The notes: generated by a model not told the origin, from the sequence alone. A stretch of DNA of 64,000 nt from Lachnospiraceae bacterium (GCA_019421365.1 JAHZFJ010000010.1:1-64000), one strand, 5' to 3'; positions 18,841 to 27,717 are shown, counted from the first letter of the stretch. A program made the numbers and translations.

Positions 18841-20037
18841 CTAATCCCTCGTTTCGCTCTCATCAAAGTAATATCCTCCAAAATCCTCCATTGAAAAGCA
18901 TGCTCCCTCTTCTCTTTCCATTTCAGGAAACCTAGTTAATTCCTCCAACTCTTCTACCCAATCTAACATATAGGCAGTAATAGGTGAAATCCTCTTCATT
19001 TCACCGTATTCATTATCTACTAATGTTTCACCATAGGTACTAAGCATTATCTCATATGGATAGGTATTAATCACATAATCGTTCACGTCTTCTGGACAAG
19101 CACCATCATACAAATCTAGGGCGCCATACAAATGTAGAATCTCATGTGCATACGTAGCAGGATTCTCATAGAGGCCATAATTACTTGAATCCTCCAAATA
19201 AATTGTACACATCTCCTCTTTATTGATATTCTTATCCTCTAGATAATGAGAATACGTATAGGAGGTCCCCTCATCCTTTACAAAAAACAGGTATCCAATA
19301 CTATCTGATCCATACTTTTCAGCAATGGATTCTATATCGATATTTTCCTGTATCCATAACTTATTATAAAGATAATATGTATACTGATTTGTATCTTCCG
19401 AATCACTATCTACCTTAAAATCAATCGACTGTGAATATAATAAATCTGACTGAGAATCCATATCATATAAGAAATGAATCTGTTTACCATAGGTTTCCCC
19501 TTCCCTCTCAATCCAACTTACAGCCTCTTCTAAAGACTCTTTACAGTATTGTTTTTCTTCTTCAGTCCATTTATCTCCATCAATATCAACAAAGATAGAT
19601 ATTAATATGTTATCTCCTTCAAGTAGCTTAGCACTTCCTAACTTATGCTCTTCTTCACCTAAACTCTTAACTTCTTCGATCTTGTCTAAACCATTACTAA
19701 CAGCCTTTGTATCATTTTCGAATTCTTGCGTTGTTTCCTTCTTGCTATCTTCACCTAATAAGGAAGGGTTATTCTGTATAATTATGATACTAAAAATAAA
19801 TATTACTATAACAAAAACTGAGAACGCTGTATATAACGTCGTTTCTCTACGTAATTTCTTATTTTCTTGTTTAATTAAAGCTTCTTGCTTTTTCTTAGTT
19901 TCTAGACTATTCTCTCTATCTATATCTAATGTGTATGAATTCTTATCTTGCCTATCATGATAATGTAACTGTCCTCCACAATATCTACAGTAGTTTTGTT
20001 CTCGATCTATTTCTCTCCCACAATGTCTACAATACAT
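18841..20037 (-). CDS. Membrane zincin metalloprotease with N-terminal zinc ribbon
   Basis: 398 residues. Two CxxC pairs lie in the first 22 residues (YCRHCGREI, YCRYCGGQL), a zinc ribbon, followed by a membrane helix near 70-90, then an extracytoplasmic part. HEILHLYGALD near residue 300 is a zincin HExxH motif with downstream Asp. The intervening segment is acidic. It stands alone; the start has GGAGGAAATG spacing (AGGAGG about 8 nt upstream). Substrate unknown. The zinc ribbon plus single-pass peptidase layout is common in Lachnospiraceae proteins of unknown role. Confidence 0.65.
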   Translation of the reverse strand: MYCRHCGREIDREQNYCRYCGGQLHYHDRQDKNSYTLDIDRENSLETKKKQEALIKQENKKLRRETTLYTAFSVFVIVIFIFSIIIIQNNPSLLGEDSKKETTQEFENDTKAVSNGLDKIEEVKSLGEEEHKLGSAKLLEGDNILISIFVDIDGDKWTEEEKQYCKESLEEAVSWIEREGETYGKQIHFLYDMDSQSDLLYSQSIDFKVDSDSEDTNQYTYYLYNKLWIQENIDIESIAEKYGSDSIGYLFFVKDEGTSYTYSHYLEDKNINKEEMCTIYLEDSSNYGLYENPATYAHEILHLYGALDLYDGACPEDVNDYVINTYPYEIMLSTYGETLVDNEYGEMKRISPITAYMLDWVEELEELTRFPEMEREEGACFSMEDFGGYYFDESETRD

Positions 20038-20139
20038 ATCATTTCCTCCTCACCTACTTGAATGATAGCATTTCTAGATGTACCCCCAAAATAGTATATA
20101 TTACCTACTATCAAATACGTATCATCTTATTTCTAGAAT

Positions 20140-21483
20140 CTACTCAGAATCTGGTATTTTTATTGAATTAAGGAAATCTTTTTGTTCTTCATATGTTTTG
20201 AAATAATGATATTCACCTTCATTGTCCGAGCAGAAAAAAAGATAGTCTGTTTCAGCTGGATTAAGTGCTGCCTGAATTGCTTTCTTACCTACGTTAGTAA
20301 TTGGTCCCTCTGGTAATGCTTTGCACTTATACGTATTGTAATATTCACTATATCGATTTCTATCACCTGAAATATATGGTTTCACATACCTTTCAATATA
20401 ATTTCTTGTGCAATCACATTCTAATCGCATGCCTTTATTTAATCTGTTATAAAGTACCGAAGCGATTTTTGCTCGCTCAGAGTCTTTACCAGTTTCTTTC
20501 TCAATTATTGATGCTATCGTAAGAATCTCATCAAAGGAATACCCCAATTCTTCTGCACGAGTATAATATTCCTCTGTAAATTTCTTATCTGAATTAGCAA
20601 CGATTTTCTTGATAACATCAGCAGGATCACTGTTTCCATAGAATTCATAGGTATCAGGATATAGATATCCTTCTAAGATAAAACATCGATTTTCTTTCGG
20701 AAGTTGCTCAGCAATACACTTATATGTAGAATAATCAATTTCTTCTGCGGCTGCAAAAAGTACATCTATTGAAACACATACCCCTTTATTAACAAGTAAT
20801 TCGAAGACCTGGGCAACGGAATAACCTTCTGGTATAGTAACCTTCTTAACATTACTTGCTATCTTTTCACTTATGTACTTTACTTTCGTTGCATCTGGAA
20901 GCGCGCTCACTTTCTTATATGTATTAATTACAATGACACCATCGTATTGCGTTACAGAATACCCTGCTTTTTCTAGATTAGTATCACTAGAATAAAGTTG
21001 ATATCCACTTTTGGAAGATAGTATATAAGATAAAGCACTTGCCTCTACCATAGCTGCATTACTATCCTTATCTAAGTACATCTTGTATTTTAGGGTAACC
21101 TTTTTCGCTTTAGCTTTACTACTAGCATAGGTATATGCGGTTTTACTATCTTTTGTGAACACAATTTTCTTACCGTTCTTCGTGTTTACTACGGTTGCCT
21201 TATTGGTAGAAAAGTCATACGTATACTTCACATCTGGAAGATTGCTACATATTTTTCGCAATGGAAGCATGATATTAGATGACTTCTTGATGATTCGTTG
21301 TTGCCCCTTCCCACCGTTCCAATCATAGAATGTATATTTGCCTTTAGCATCGGCAATCAATACACCATATTTTCCAGTACTGCTTGCTTCTACATGTGTT
21401 GTTGAATTCACCAAACTACAACTAAGTATTACAACAATCAGAAGAAGTGTCATCATCGTTTGAATACATTTATTAACTTTCAT
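20140..21483 (-). CDS. MltG-like endolytic murein transglycosylase with stalk domain
   Basis: C-terminal half (about 220-447) matches MltG/YceG: the VTIPEGYSVAQV LysM-like segment, EGYLYPDTYEF, IASIIEKETG with the catalytic glutamate, and the LPEGPITNVGKKAIQAALNP motif. MltG cuts nascent glycan strands at the outer face of the membrane. The N-terminus is a signal peptide or anchor, then a copper-amine-oxidase-N-like beta domain (about 45-200). The ATG at 21483 was chosen over one 13 codons earlier because only it has a GGA-rich upstream site. The accessory N-terminal domain suggests a paralogue of the housekeeping mltG. Confidence 0.82.
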   Translation of the reverse strand: MKVNKCIQTMMTLLLIVVILSCSLVNSTTHVEASSTGKYGVLIADAKGKYTFYDWNGGKGQQRIIKKSSNIMLPLRKICSNLPDVKYTYDFSTNKATVVNTKNGKKIVFTKDSKTAYTYASSKAKAKKVTLKYKMYLDKDSNAAMVEASALSYILSSKSGYQLYSSDTNLEKAGYSVTQYDGVIVINTYKKVSALPDATKVKYISEKIASNVKKVTIPEGYSVAQVFELLVNKGVCVSIDVLFAAAEEIDYSTYKCIAEQLPKENRCFILEGYLYPDTYEFYGNSDPADVIKKIVANSDKKFTEEYYTRAEELGYSFDEILTIASIIEKETGKDSERAKIASVLYNRLNKGMRLECDCTRNYIERYVKPYISGDRNRYSEYYNTYKCKALPEGPITNVGKKAIQAALNPAETDYLFFCSDNEGEYHYFKTYEEQKDFLNSIKIPDSE

Positions 21484-21684
21484 ATTGCTTAATCCATCCT
21501 TTCTATAAGCTTGCACTTTCATTATTAAGTTAGATACATTCGAAATTAGTTACTTAAATTATACAATAAGATATTACATATGACATTAAGACTTTCTTAA
21601 ATATCACCAAGTCAGTTTGTTTCTATTATACTATTCATAAGTATTAATTACAAATAAATAACAAGTGCACGATTTAATATTTCA

Positions 21685-22263
21685 TTACTTTGAAATCTCC
21701 AAAGATATAAAATCATAGTATTCAATATAACTTTTCAAATAATCATTACGTAAAATATAATCCCTGAATAATGTAGCAAACAGTTCTTGTCTATTCTTGT
21801 AACAATATTCATCTAACCTGCTATTATCAACGTAGTCACATACCTTAAACAATCTTCTAAACTCCTCTGTATTACTAAGCATACCAAGTTTTTGATCCAT
21901 ATAGTGACCAAATTCATGCAACACAGTATCTTCAACGGTATGATTACCATCATGTTGTTGGTAATATACAAAGATTATCTTATTATTCATATCACACAAA
22001 CCAAAATATGCTTGATCCGTATTGCATATAACAAAATTCCATCCATCATTAATAAACTGAATTAATAATGTTGTCGGTATACAATTAATAGCCTCCACAG
22101 AATCTTCCACAAATTCCTGTGTCATAAAACCAGATACCATATAAGGAGATTCCTCTTTATAGATATACTGCTCTGTATTTGTGACTTGATAAGCAATCAG
22201 TATAGTGATTGTTAGAATAGATATAAGAAGTATAGAAAATCCAATCTTATATATCTTTTTCAT
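21685..22263 (-). CDS. Secreted or membrane-anchored lethal-factor-like zincin
   Basis: 192 residues from the ATG at 22263, which has AAGGG upstream; a longer reading without a ribosome site begins 32 codons earlier. N-terminal membrane anchor at about 8-28. HEFGHYMD near residue 118 is a zincin HExxH motif, and RQELFATLF about 40 residues later supplies the third ligand as in the anthrax lethal-factor-like (ATLF) metallopeptidase family. Family assignment is by motif order. Substrate unknown. Followed by a strong terminator. Confidence 0.7.
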   Translation of the reverse strand: MKKIYKIGFSILLISILTITILIAYQVTNTEQYIYKEESPYMVSGFMTQEFVEDSVEAINCIPTTLLIQFINDGWNFVICNTDQAYFGLCDMNNKIIFVYYQQHDGNHTVEDTVLHEFGHYMDQKLGMLSNTEEFRRLFKVCDYVDNSRLDEYCYKNRQELFATLFRDYILRNDYLKSYIEYYDFISLEISK

Positions 22264-22379
22264 TATAATACCCTTGCATATCACAAACTTCCTTGTGATA
22301 CTTTCCAATTGTAAATTATTATTTATTTTATCATTTACTATTCGGGGCATTTTATACAATTATAATGTTATTTCCACGC

Positions 22380-22422
22380 AAAAAGCCTACCATAATGTTT
22401 GTTGCTATTATGGTAGACTTTT
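22380..22422. terminator. Intrinsic terminator between the zincin gene and the element flank
   Basis: Arms AAAAGCCTACCATAAT / ATTATGGTAGACTTTT with one mismatch. It lies ahead of the ATLF-like zincin gene (to its 5' side) and so ends transcription entering from the right. Possibly bidirectional. Confidence 0.7.
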
Positions 22423-22462
22423 AAAATTGTATAGTTAAAATCAAATGATTATGAATTAACAT

Positions 22463-22507
22463 AAAAAGACCTCCTTAGTCATTTGGTAAATGCTAAGAAG
22501 GTCTTTT
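22463..22507 (-). terminator. Hairpin at the end of the remnant reading frame
   Basis: Arms AAAAAGACCTCCTTAG / CTAAGAAGGTCTTTT. On the minus strand it covers the stop of the open frame at 22479-22649 and is followed by a T-run. Confidence 0.6.
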
Positions 22508-22649
22508 GTGTATATCCATCGCTGAACATATGCACTTTATAATATTCACCATCATCGGTTAATTTTTCACCTATTTTATGCCGAATATACTTTATGCTAA
22601 TATAGTTCAAACCCTTGATTTTACTGACTTTATTAAATAGTATAATTAT
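22479..22649 (-). pseudogene. 57-codon open frame without a start, downstream of the attL copy
   Basis: Open from just after an in-frame TGA to a TGA at 22479-22481. No ATG start with a ribosome site; only an internal ATG late in the frame. The last 30 codons, including EKLTDDGEYYKVHMFSDG, look protein-like, so this may be the 3' end of a gene whose beginning was lost when yebC-site integrations occurred. It is also crossed by a copy of the dispersed repeat at 22607-22628. It may equally be chance. Confidence 0.3.
22607..22628 (-). repeat. Dispersed repeat copy A, outside attL
   Basis: 22-bp copy matching 22727-22748 in inverted orientation with one mismatch (core CAAGGGTTTGA). It lies on the chromosomal side of the 81-bp att copy, which is odd for a repeat otherwise seen inside the element. 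Confidence 0.7.
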
Positions 22650-22725
22650 TCATCCCAGTTATGGTAAACTGCTTGAACGTCATCATCTTCATCTAATAAA
22701 TCTAATGTCTTTTGGAAGTATTTGA
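22645..22725. repeat. attL: 81-bp copy of the yebC 3' end
   Basis: Identical over 81 bp to 38764-38844. On the minus strand it encodes the last residues of YebC (ending VYHNWDE) and the TAA. It is the chromosomal remnant left when the element replaced the yebC end with its own copy. Confidence 0.95.
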
Positions 22726-22726
22726 G

Positions 22727-22748
22727 GTCAGTAAATTCAAGGGTTTGA
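22727..22748 (+). repeat. Dispersed repeat copy B, immediately inside attL
   Basis: Inverted partner of 22607-22628 (21 of 22 bp). It starts one base after the 81-bp att copy, so the core is framed by inverted repeats, a layout that could serve recombinase or excisionase binding. Confidence 0.7.
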
Positions 22749-22891
22749 GCCACATTTGGAAATTTCTTCGGTTATGCTTTTTGCATTTAATTAGTAATAA
22801 AAATTGTCCAGTATATCATAACTGAATCACCACATTTTTCATAACTGAGCACTAGTATAGCATAATCTTATACCAGATTCAAGATGTTCAT

Positions 22892-22923
22892 AAAAAAGCA
22901 CCTACCGATTAAAGTAAGTGCTT
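22892..22923 (-). terminator. Terminator of the element's left operon
   Basis: Arms AAGCACCTAC / GTAAGTGCTT with one mismatch, then a six-T run on the minus strand. It lies 21 nt beyond the stop of the last left-operon gene. Confidence 0.75.
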
Positions 22924-22943
22924 GGATATTTTTGATGTTTCTA

Positions 22944-23549
22944 TTATATCTTTTTATCTAAATCTTCTAAAAATAATTTTATTGATGTATATTCAACAGA
23001 TTCTTCATCCTTATCATCACCATATATAGATAACCTAAAATTATATTTTTGTTTTAATTCCGCATTTTTCTTGAATATTTCCTTCATCTCCTCTAATTCT
23101 TGTTGTAATACTTTTAAAGATATTGGCGTACCACCACATCTTTCATATCTATGAGTCCACCCACTACCTCTGTCGGATTTTTTATAATAACCCAATTTTT
23201 GAAAATCTGATACTATTTGAAACTTATATTTCAAACGTTCATTATTAACATTAACGAATATTTCATTACTCCATAAAGATAGTATGATATTATTTTTCTC
23301 ATTTGCTCTCATATTAATACCATTTTGTACATCTACTTTTGTCCAGCCCCTATCTTCAAAATAATGAATAAACTCTGCTTGAATCATATCTATAAATGCT
23401 TTTTTCAACTCTTCAAATTTTTCATATTGCCCTTTACTTCTACTTGAATCCAGTGATAAAACACCAAAATATTCATTAAGTAAAGCCTCACGTTCTCTGT
23501 CTATTAAATCCTTTGATAGTCCATCTGTTTTTATATCATCAAAACCCAT
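22944..23549 (-). CDS. Element protein of unknown function (202 aa)
   Basis: I do not recognise it. Hydrophilic, mixed alpha/beta, with no signal peptide or membrane segment. It carries a Glu-rich N-terminal helix, a central strand-rich part and a C-terminal LEEMKEIFKKNAEL helix. The start at 23549 was chosen because GGGGAGG lies 8 nt upstream; an ATG 11 codons earlier lacks a site. Last gene of the four-gene operon driven from the repressor-controlled promoter at 24603-24631. Confidence 0.65.
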   Translation of the reverse strand: MGFDDIKTDGLSKDLIDREREALLNEYFGVLSLDSSRSKGQYEKFEELKKAFIDMIQAEFIHYFEDRGWTKVDVQNGINMRANEKNNIILSLWSNEIFVNVNNERLKYKFQIVSDFQKLGYYKKSDRGSGWTHRYERCGGTPISLKVLQQELEEMKEIFKKNAELKQKYNFRLSIYGDDKDEESVEYTSIKLFLEDLDKKI

Positions 23550-23613
23550 ATCCATATCCTCCCCTATATAATAATTTACCATAATTATACATCAAGAGTT
23601 ATAATAAGACAAT

Positions 23614-23952
23614 CTATTTTCTAGTATACATTAAACTAAATGGAGAATATTCTTCCTCTGCATCAGGAATACTTGCAATCCTATCCTTAATATTCTGTAT
23701 TCTCTCTTGTAAATACTTATAGGCATCAGATGTAGTGGTAAACTCTGTTTCAACTTTACGCATAATATCAACGTCATTTGCAACTACTTCTAATATATCA
23801 ACTACCGTTAATAATAACTGTTTCTGCATGGTGGCTTTGTTATATTCATCTATTGATATAAGTTCATTTTCCGATAGGAATTGTTTATATTCTTCTTGAG
23901 TTAAATATTCCTTATTGGATAATTCTAAAGATAATCTTTCTAATACTGTCAT
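23614..23952 (-). CDS. Element protein of unknown function (112 aa)
   Basis: Unrecognised small acidic, mostly helical protein. A GAGGAG site precedes the ATG by 8 nt. It lies 19 nt after the 130-residue gene and 64 nt before the last gene of the operon. Helical content and size resemble tail-fibre-free accessory phage proteins, but no family can be named. Confidence 0.65.
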   Translation of the reverse strand: MTVLERLSLELSNKEYLTQEEYKQFLSENELISIDEYNKATMQKQLLLTVVDILEVVANDVDIMRKVETEFTTTSDAYKYLQERIQNIKDRIASIPDAEEEYSPFSLMYTRK

Positions 23953-23971
23953 TACACACGCTCCTCTCTTG

Positions 23972-24364
23972 TCAAATAATATTTAATTGCGAATATGACT
24001 GCTCAATTTTGAGCCATCTATCCTCAAATGTTGAATCATCTGGTATACTCTCAATTTTAATGTGGTTACCTGTTTTAAGAGTCATTATAATAACGTCATT
24101 CCCAAATACATCTATATATATCTCCACATTTTTAATTAGATCTTCATAAAACATAAAGCAATTTTCCTTAGTCAACTTGTCCTCATAATCCGTAAATACG
24201 AACCATGTATATTCTCCTCCGTTATCAACTTCAAGTTTCAATCCTAAAACTGAAATCTCCTGTACCCAGCCACTACATAAAGTGTGTGTTATTTTAGTCG
24301 CTGCACTAGGTAAAAATGCTATACATTCTTGTACCTCTTCCATTTTTTCAGTTACATTATACAT
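23972..24364 (-). CDS. Element protein of unknown function (130 aa)
   Basis: Unrecognised soluble protein, strand-rich, with no motifs I can name. An AGGAGG site lies 9 nt before the ATG, so it is well translated. It lies 16 nt downstream of the 60-residue gene in the left operon. Confidence 0.65.
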   Translation of the reverse strand: MYNVTEKMEEVQECIAFLPSAATKITHTLCSGWVQEISVLGLKLEVDNGGEYTWFVFTDYEDKLTKENCFMFYEDLIKNVEIYIDVFGNDVIIMTLKTGNHIKIESIPDDSTFEDRWLKIEQSYSQLNII

Positions 24365-24380
24365 AATATTTGTCCTCCTA

Positions 24381-24563
24381 CTATCCTATTTGGTTAATTG
24401 CTGCTATTGCGTCCTCTACATCATTGAATTCTTGTCCTGCGAAATCTATACTGTCTATTACATATGCAAGGCTATCACCATTTGATGGATTGGCTACCTT
24501 TAAAGTACAAATGTCGTATCCTTTGTGGTTGTATACTTTTGCGTATCTGTTTGATAAAAACAT
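24381..24563 (-). CDS. Small element protein, first gene of the left operon (60 aa)
   Basis: Unrecognised. Short alternating beta pattern (AKVYNHKGYDICTLKV) then a C-terminal helix DVEDAIAAIN. A TAGGAGTG site lies upstream of the ATG at 24563. It is the first gene after the repressor-controlled minus promoter, the usual place for an anti-repressor, excisionase or early regulator, but nothing in the sequence proves such a role. Confidence 0.6.
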   Translation of the reverse strand: MFLSNRYAKVYNHKGYDICTLKVANPSNGDSLAYVIDSIDFAGQEFNDVEDAIAAINQIG

Positions 24564-24602
24564 CAATTGTCTTTCACTCCTATTATGTTATGACTTGATT
24601 GT

Positions 24603-24631
24603 ATTGTACACGTTTATTCGTGTATGTTCAA
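24603..24631 (-). promoter_or_regulatory. Minus-strand promoter of the left operon
   Basis: -35 TTGAAC (plus 24626-24631), 17-nt spacer, -10 TACAAT (plus 24603-24608). An 18-bp palindrome fills the spacer, so a bound repressor would occlude RNA polymerase. Confidence 0.75.
24607..24624. promoter_or_regulatory. Repressor operator O1
   Basis: Palindrome TACACGTTTATTCGTGTA with perfect 6-bp half-sites, inside the minus promoter spacer. Confidence 0.65.
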
Positions 24632-24650
24632 TCGTCATTTATACTAAATA

Positions 24651-24668
24651 TACAGTGTTATTAATGTA
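24651..24668. promoter_or_regulatory. Repressor operator O2
   Basis: TACAGTGTTATTAATGTA, same 18-bp layout as O1 with weaker half-sites, 44 bp away from it. Confidence 0.5.
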
Positions 24669-24675
24669 TATATTG

Positions 24676-24693
24676 TACATTGAAATTCGTGTA
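24676..24693. promoter_or_regulatory. Repressor operator O3
   Basis: TACATTGAAATTCGTGTA, same length and shared CGTGTA half-site, 25 bp from O2 and 36 nt before the repressor start codon. Suited to autoregulation. Confidence 0.5.
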
Positions 24694-24728
24694 TAAATGA
24701 TATATTCTAAAGAATGGAGGTGGTAAAT

Positions 24729-24941
24729 TTGCCGTTAATATACAAAATAGACGTTCTAAAACTTTTAAAAGATCATGGGTATACAACCTATAGATTGAGA
24801 AAAGATAAGTTACTAGCAGAATCAACAATACAAAAATTGAGAAATAATAAGCCGATATCCTGGGACAATATTGAAACTCTTTGTAAGTTATTGAATTGCC
24901 AACCAGGAGACATTATGAAATATGTAGAAGAAAATGAATAG
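24729..24941 (+). CDS. Small XRE-family repressor of the element
   Basis: 70-residue Cro/C1-type helix-turn-helix protein. Helices KIDVLKLLKDHG, RLRKDKLLAESTIQKLRNNKP and WDNIETLCKLLNCQPGDIM are the typical five-helix minimal XRE fold with no extra domain. A frame with ATG at 24714 exists, but GGAGGTGG overlaps it; the site sits 7 nt before a TTG at 24729, so I take TTG as the start. It is divergent from the left operon across three 18-bp operators, the classic immunity-switch layout. The only clearly plus-strand gene of the element. Confidence 0.8.
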   Translation: MPLIYKIDVLKLLKDHGYTTYRLRKDKLLAESTIQKLRNNKPISWDNIETLCKLLNCQPGDIMKYVEENE

Positions 24942-24948
24942 TATTTTG

Positions 24949-24982
24949 ATAGGTCTACTTTAATGGTAGATCTATTTTTTTT
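24949..24982 (+). terminator. Terminator after the element repressor
   Basis: Arms ATAGGTCTAC / GTAGATCTAT followed by a T8 run on the plus strand, 8 nt past the stop. Confidence 0.8.
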
Positions 24983-25148
24983 GTTAAAGGTAGCGACGTT
25001 TCAACACCTCTTTTTTCATGGTCTAATATTGGACTATGAGATTTTGTAACTCAATATATCAAGGTTCTTCATAAGAACTTAGTAACGTGTGGACAACAGA
25101 AAAAGATACCGTTAAATACAGTACCCCTTTTAATAAGTAAATAATATT

Positions 25149-25718
25149 TTAAAATCTCTTTTTACATACTCTACAAACTCGATCTACCTTATTAGTCATA
25201 AATCCAGTAGTGGCACTCCAGTTTCTTTTTACCATATCGAAGTTAGAACTTCCACATTTAGGGCATTTAGGACTTCTAGGAACTTGATTTATTGGAGTAG
25301 CAATATCTTGAACGTTACCAACCTCATCTTTTTTGAATTGATCAAAGTCCATTATAGCACGGTCATATTTGTTTAATTCAATTTTATACTCATCATTTCT
25401 TTTTATAAAAAAACCAGTACTAATAATAAGAACAATAATGCCAAATACAGGAGAAAGTATTAAGAAAAGTAAACCAAAACAAATTGCAATTATACCTGTT
25501 ATTGCATCCCCCTTCCAATAAACCGGTTTCTCAGGCATTTTAATATTATCTAGATTTCTTTGATAAATTTCATTTCTTTCTTTTTCTTGCTCTTTTCGTT
25601 CTTCTTCTTCCCTTAATGCTTCAAAGTGATTTTTAATTCCATAACCACAACTAGGACAAGCATCTGCATTTTCACTTACGTTTTCTTTTCCACATTCTGG
25701 ACAGTTTATTAATGACAT
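25149..25718 (-). CDS. Zinc-ribbon membrane protein of the element
   Basis: 189 residues. N-terminal CPECG...CPSCGYG (near 6-25) is a zinc ribbon, then a charged coiled coil about 30-55, two adjacent hydrophobic segments about 70-105, and a second ribbon at the C-terminus (CPKCGSSNF, CRVCKKRF). GGGGGAG precedes the ATG. Many prophages and plasmids in Clostridia carry such double-ribbon proteins; their role is not known. It lies beyond the portal gene after a 712-nt non-coding gap. Confidence 0.65.
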   Translation of the reverse strand: MSLINCPECGKENVSENADACPSCGYGIKNHFEALREEEERKEQEKERNEIYQRNLDNIKMPEKPVYWKGDAITGIIAICFGLLFLILSPVFGIIVLIISTGFFIKRNDEYKIELNKYDRAIMDFDQFKKDEVGNVQDIATPINQVPRSPKCPKCGSSNFDMVKRNWSATTGFMTNKVDRVCRVCKKRF

Positions 25719-26430
25719 AACATTCTCCCCCTTAATAATTTATAGGAATATTTTACCACTATCAAGACAAGAAGTATAGTTAAATTATTAATCAATATAT
25801 TAGTGAACCAAATAATTCGGATTTCCCAAGTGATTTAAAAAAACTTAGATTCAGATTGGACATGGGAATTATGAGTGGAACTGTTTTATATAGGTTATTA
25901 CACCATATCTTTGCTTTGGATTGAGGGAGACATATTTTTTCTAGGTGGGGTAAAAAGAGGTTAGATAAATGATCAATTCCAACAAAGGGGTAATGATAAT
26001 CAATTACACTCTTTTACATAAAGTGTAACTGGATATAAAAAGGATAGTAATACTCACTGATCTATTCGCTAAATCATTGTTTACCGAACAGTTTGTTCAA
26101 TTATAGAATCACTAAAATGCCCTATTTATAAGGGTTTGAGCCATTATCTCGTATTTAACCTACAATTACATCATATAATGAGGTAAAATGTTTCTTTTAT
26201 ACGCTAATTATGCATATTTAATCATTGATATTCATTAATTTATCGCCATTTTAAGCCACCCTAATAGATCAGGCATTGTATTTACCCTATATTCTATTGG
26301 AATGGCTCTTTTTTGGCTATAACGTAACTATATTCAGAAAATATGACTAAACATGTGAAAATATTATATATGTATCATAACTAAATTGCAAACAATTTAT
26401 TCTATCATACACACTATACCTATTTCACCA
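25719..26430. other. 712-nt non-coding gap with gene scraps and a repeat
   Basis: No convincing gene. A plus-strand frame open at 25784-25924 (47 codons, containing FPSDLKKLRFRLDMG) has no start site and may be a scrap of a lost gene. A hairpin TTACACT/AGTGTAA lies at about 26004-26028. A copy of the dispersed repeat core (AAGGGTTTGAGCC) lies at 26130-26142, identical over 13 bp to the copy beside attL. Confidence 0.5.
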
Positions 26431-27717
26431 CTATACATTAGCAATAGACAGGTCACTTTCCCCTTGTAACCTCGTCTTTTCAACACTTACATCTTTTATC
26501 AAGTCGCTCTTTTCCATGATTGTATCAATAGAAATAGCACCCATATCACGCATTGTCTTTAAGTTAGACACCACTTCATCCGTAGCGACAGGAATACTTA
26601 GATTATATTCAATCTCAATATCACCTTCAACCTTTATTCCTTGCATATTAAGAATCTGTCTAAACTTGTTAAATCGTTCTTGCATACCAATGTTAAGCCA
26701 TTTCTCTGTTTCCATCGCCTTAATATTAGCCATGTGAAATAGCATTTTAAGAGATACTTCTGATACGTTGGCAATGTTACCAGTTCCTAATACACTAGGA
26801 ATACACCCAACTTGATTAAGCATTTCCTTTATATTATCCAAATATAGCTTGATCGTATTATAATCCATTGTAGCAGACACAACCTTATAATCTCCATTAT
26901 CAAGATTTAGCACGTATCCTGTAGCATCAGCAGGAATTGTATTCTCTATTCTCTGACCAATAGCAACTGGCATAGGATTTAATGTATTAACATAAATAGC
27001 ATCACCCATTTTACTAATGATATCTTCTAATTCATCTAATAGTGGCTTAATATCCACAAGCATACTCTCTCCAAATGAATAATCATTATCATCAAAGTTA
27101 TGGTAATGAATTGGTAAGCCACATACATTAATCTTACTATCAATCAACATTTCGCTACCACCTTCGTTACTCCAACATTCAACATAGGTAGGATAATATA
27201 CATTGTAATAACTGATACTGGAATAAATGTCAGTCCAATGTTCAATAAATGAAATATATTCTCCCATATCATCATATACAGGATAACCATCAGCACTATC
27301 AAGTATTTTACTTTTTATCTTACCATTATCAACGTATACCACTTCATATGCATCACCAAATTTATTAACTCTATCCAATATTTGATAATCAATAGTATTG
27401 TATAATCCTAACTTATAGATATCATTAAACGTCTTTGTTATATTCTCATCACCTGTCAAGGAAACTGGTTTACCTAGTACATATGTAGCATGAAAGTTCA
27501 ATATTGTTTTGGCATAATTTATAATTGTCTTTCTTGTAATAAGTTCTTTACCTTTATATTTAGCATCTTCTTTCAAAAGAACTTTATGCTGCCCAGAAAG
27601 ATAATCTCTATTACTAACCACATTAGTAATTCTATGTTTTTGATATCCTTTATTTACTTCCTCTACAAACCATCTATCAGGATTATCATAAGTCATTCTA
27701 TATTCTTTTATATTCAT
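26431..27717 (-). CDS. Phage portal protein (SPP1 gp6-like)
   Basis: Forms the dodecameric ring at one capsid vertex through which DNA is packaged. 428 residues. The N-terminal KEYRMTYDNPDRWF..., central ILNFHATYVLGKPVSL and the long helical segment with SEVSLKMLFHMANIKAMETEKWL are typical of SPP1-type portals, and length is normal. I chose the ATG at 27717 with AAAGGG 7 nt upstream over one two codons earlier. It follows TerL on the same strand after 206 nt, the usual order TerS-TerL-portal. Confidence 0.88.
   Translation of the reverse strand: MNIKEYRMTYDNPDRWFVEEVNKGYQKHRITNVVSNRDYLSGQHKVLLKEDAKYKGKELITRKTIINYAKTILNFHATYVLGKPVSLTGDENITKTFNDIYKLGLYNTIDYQILDRVNKFGDAYEVVYVDNGKIKSKILDSADGYPVYDDMGEYISFIEHWTDIYSSISYYNVYYPTYVECWSNEGGSEMLIDSKINVCGLPIHYHNFDDNDYSFGESMLVDIKPLLDELEDIISKMGDAIYVNTLNPMPVAIGQRIENTIPADATGYVLNLDNGDYKVVSATMDYNTIKLYLDNIKEMLNQVGCIPSVLGTGNIANVSEVSLKMLFHMANIKAMETEKWLNIGMQERFNKFRQILNMQGIKVEGDIEIEYNLSIPVATDEVVSNLKTMRDMGAISIDTIMEKSDLIKDVSVEKTRLQGESDLSIANV

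Noticed and set aside
22645..22725. A second, truncated yebC gene
   Set aside because: Only the 3' 81 bp are present; it is better explained as the att duplication than as a pseudogene.
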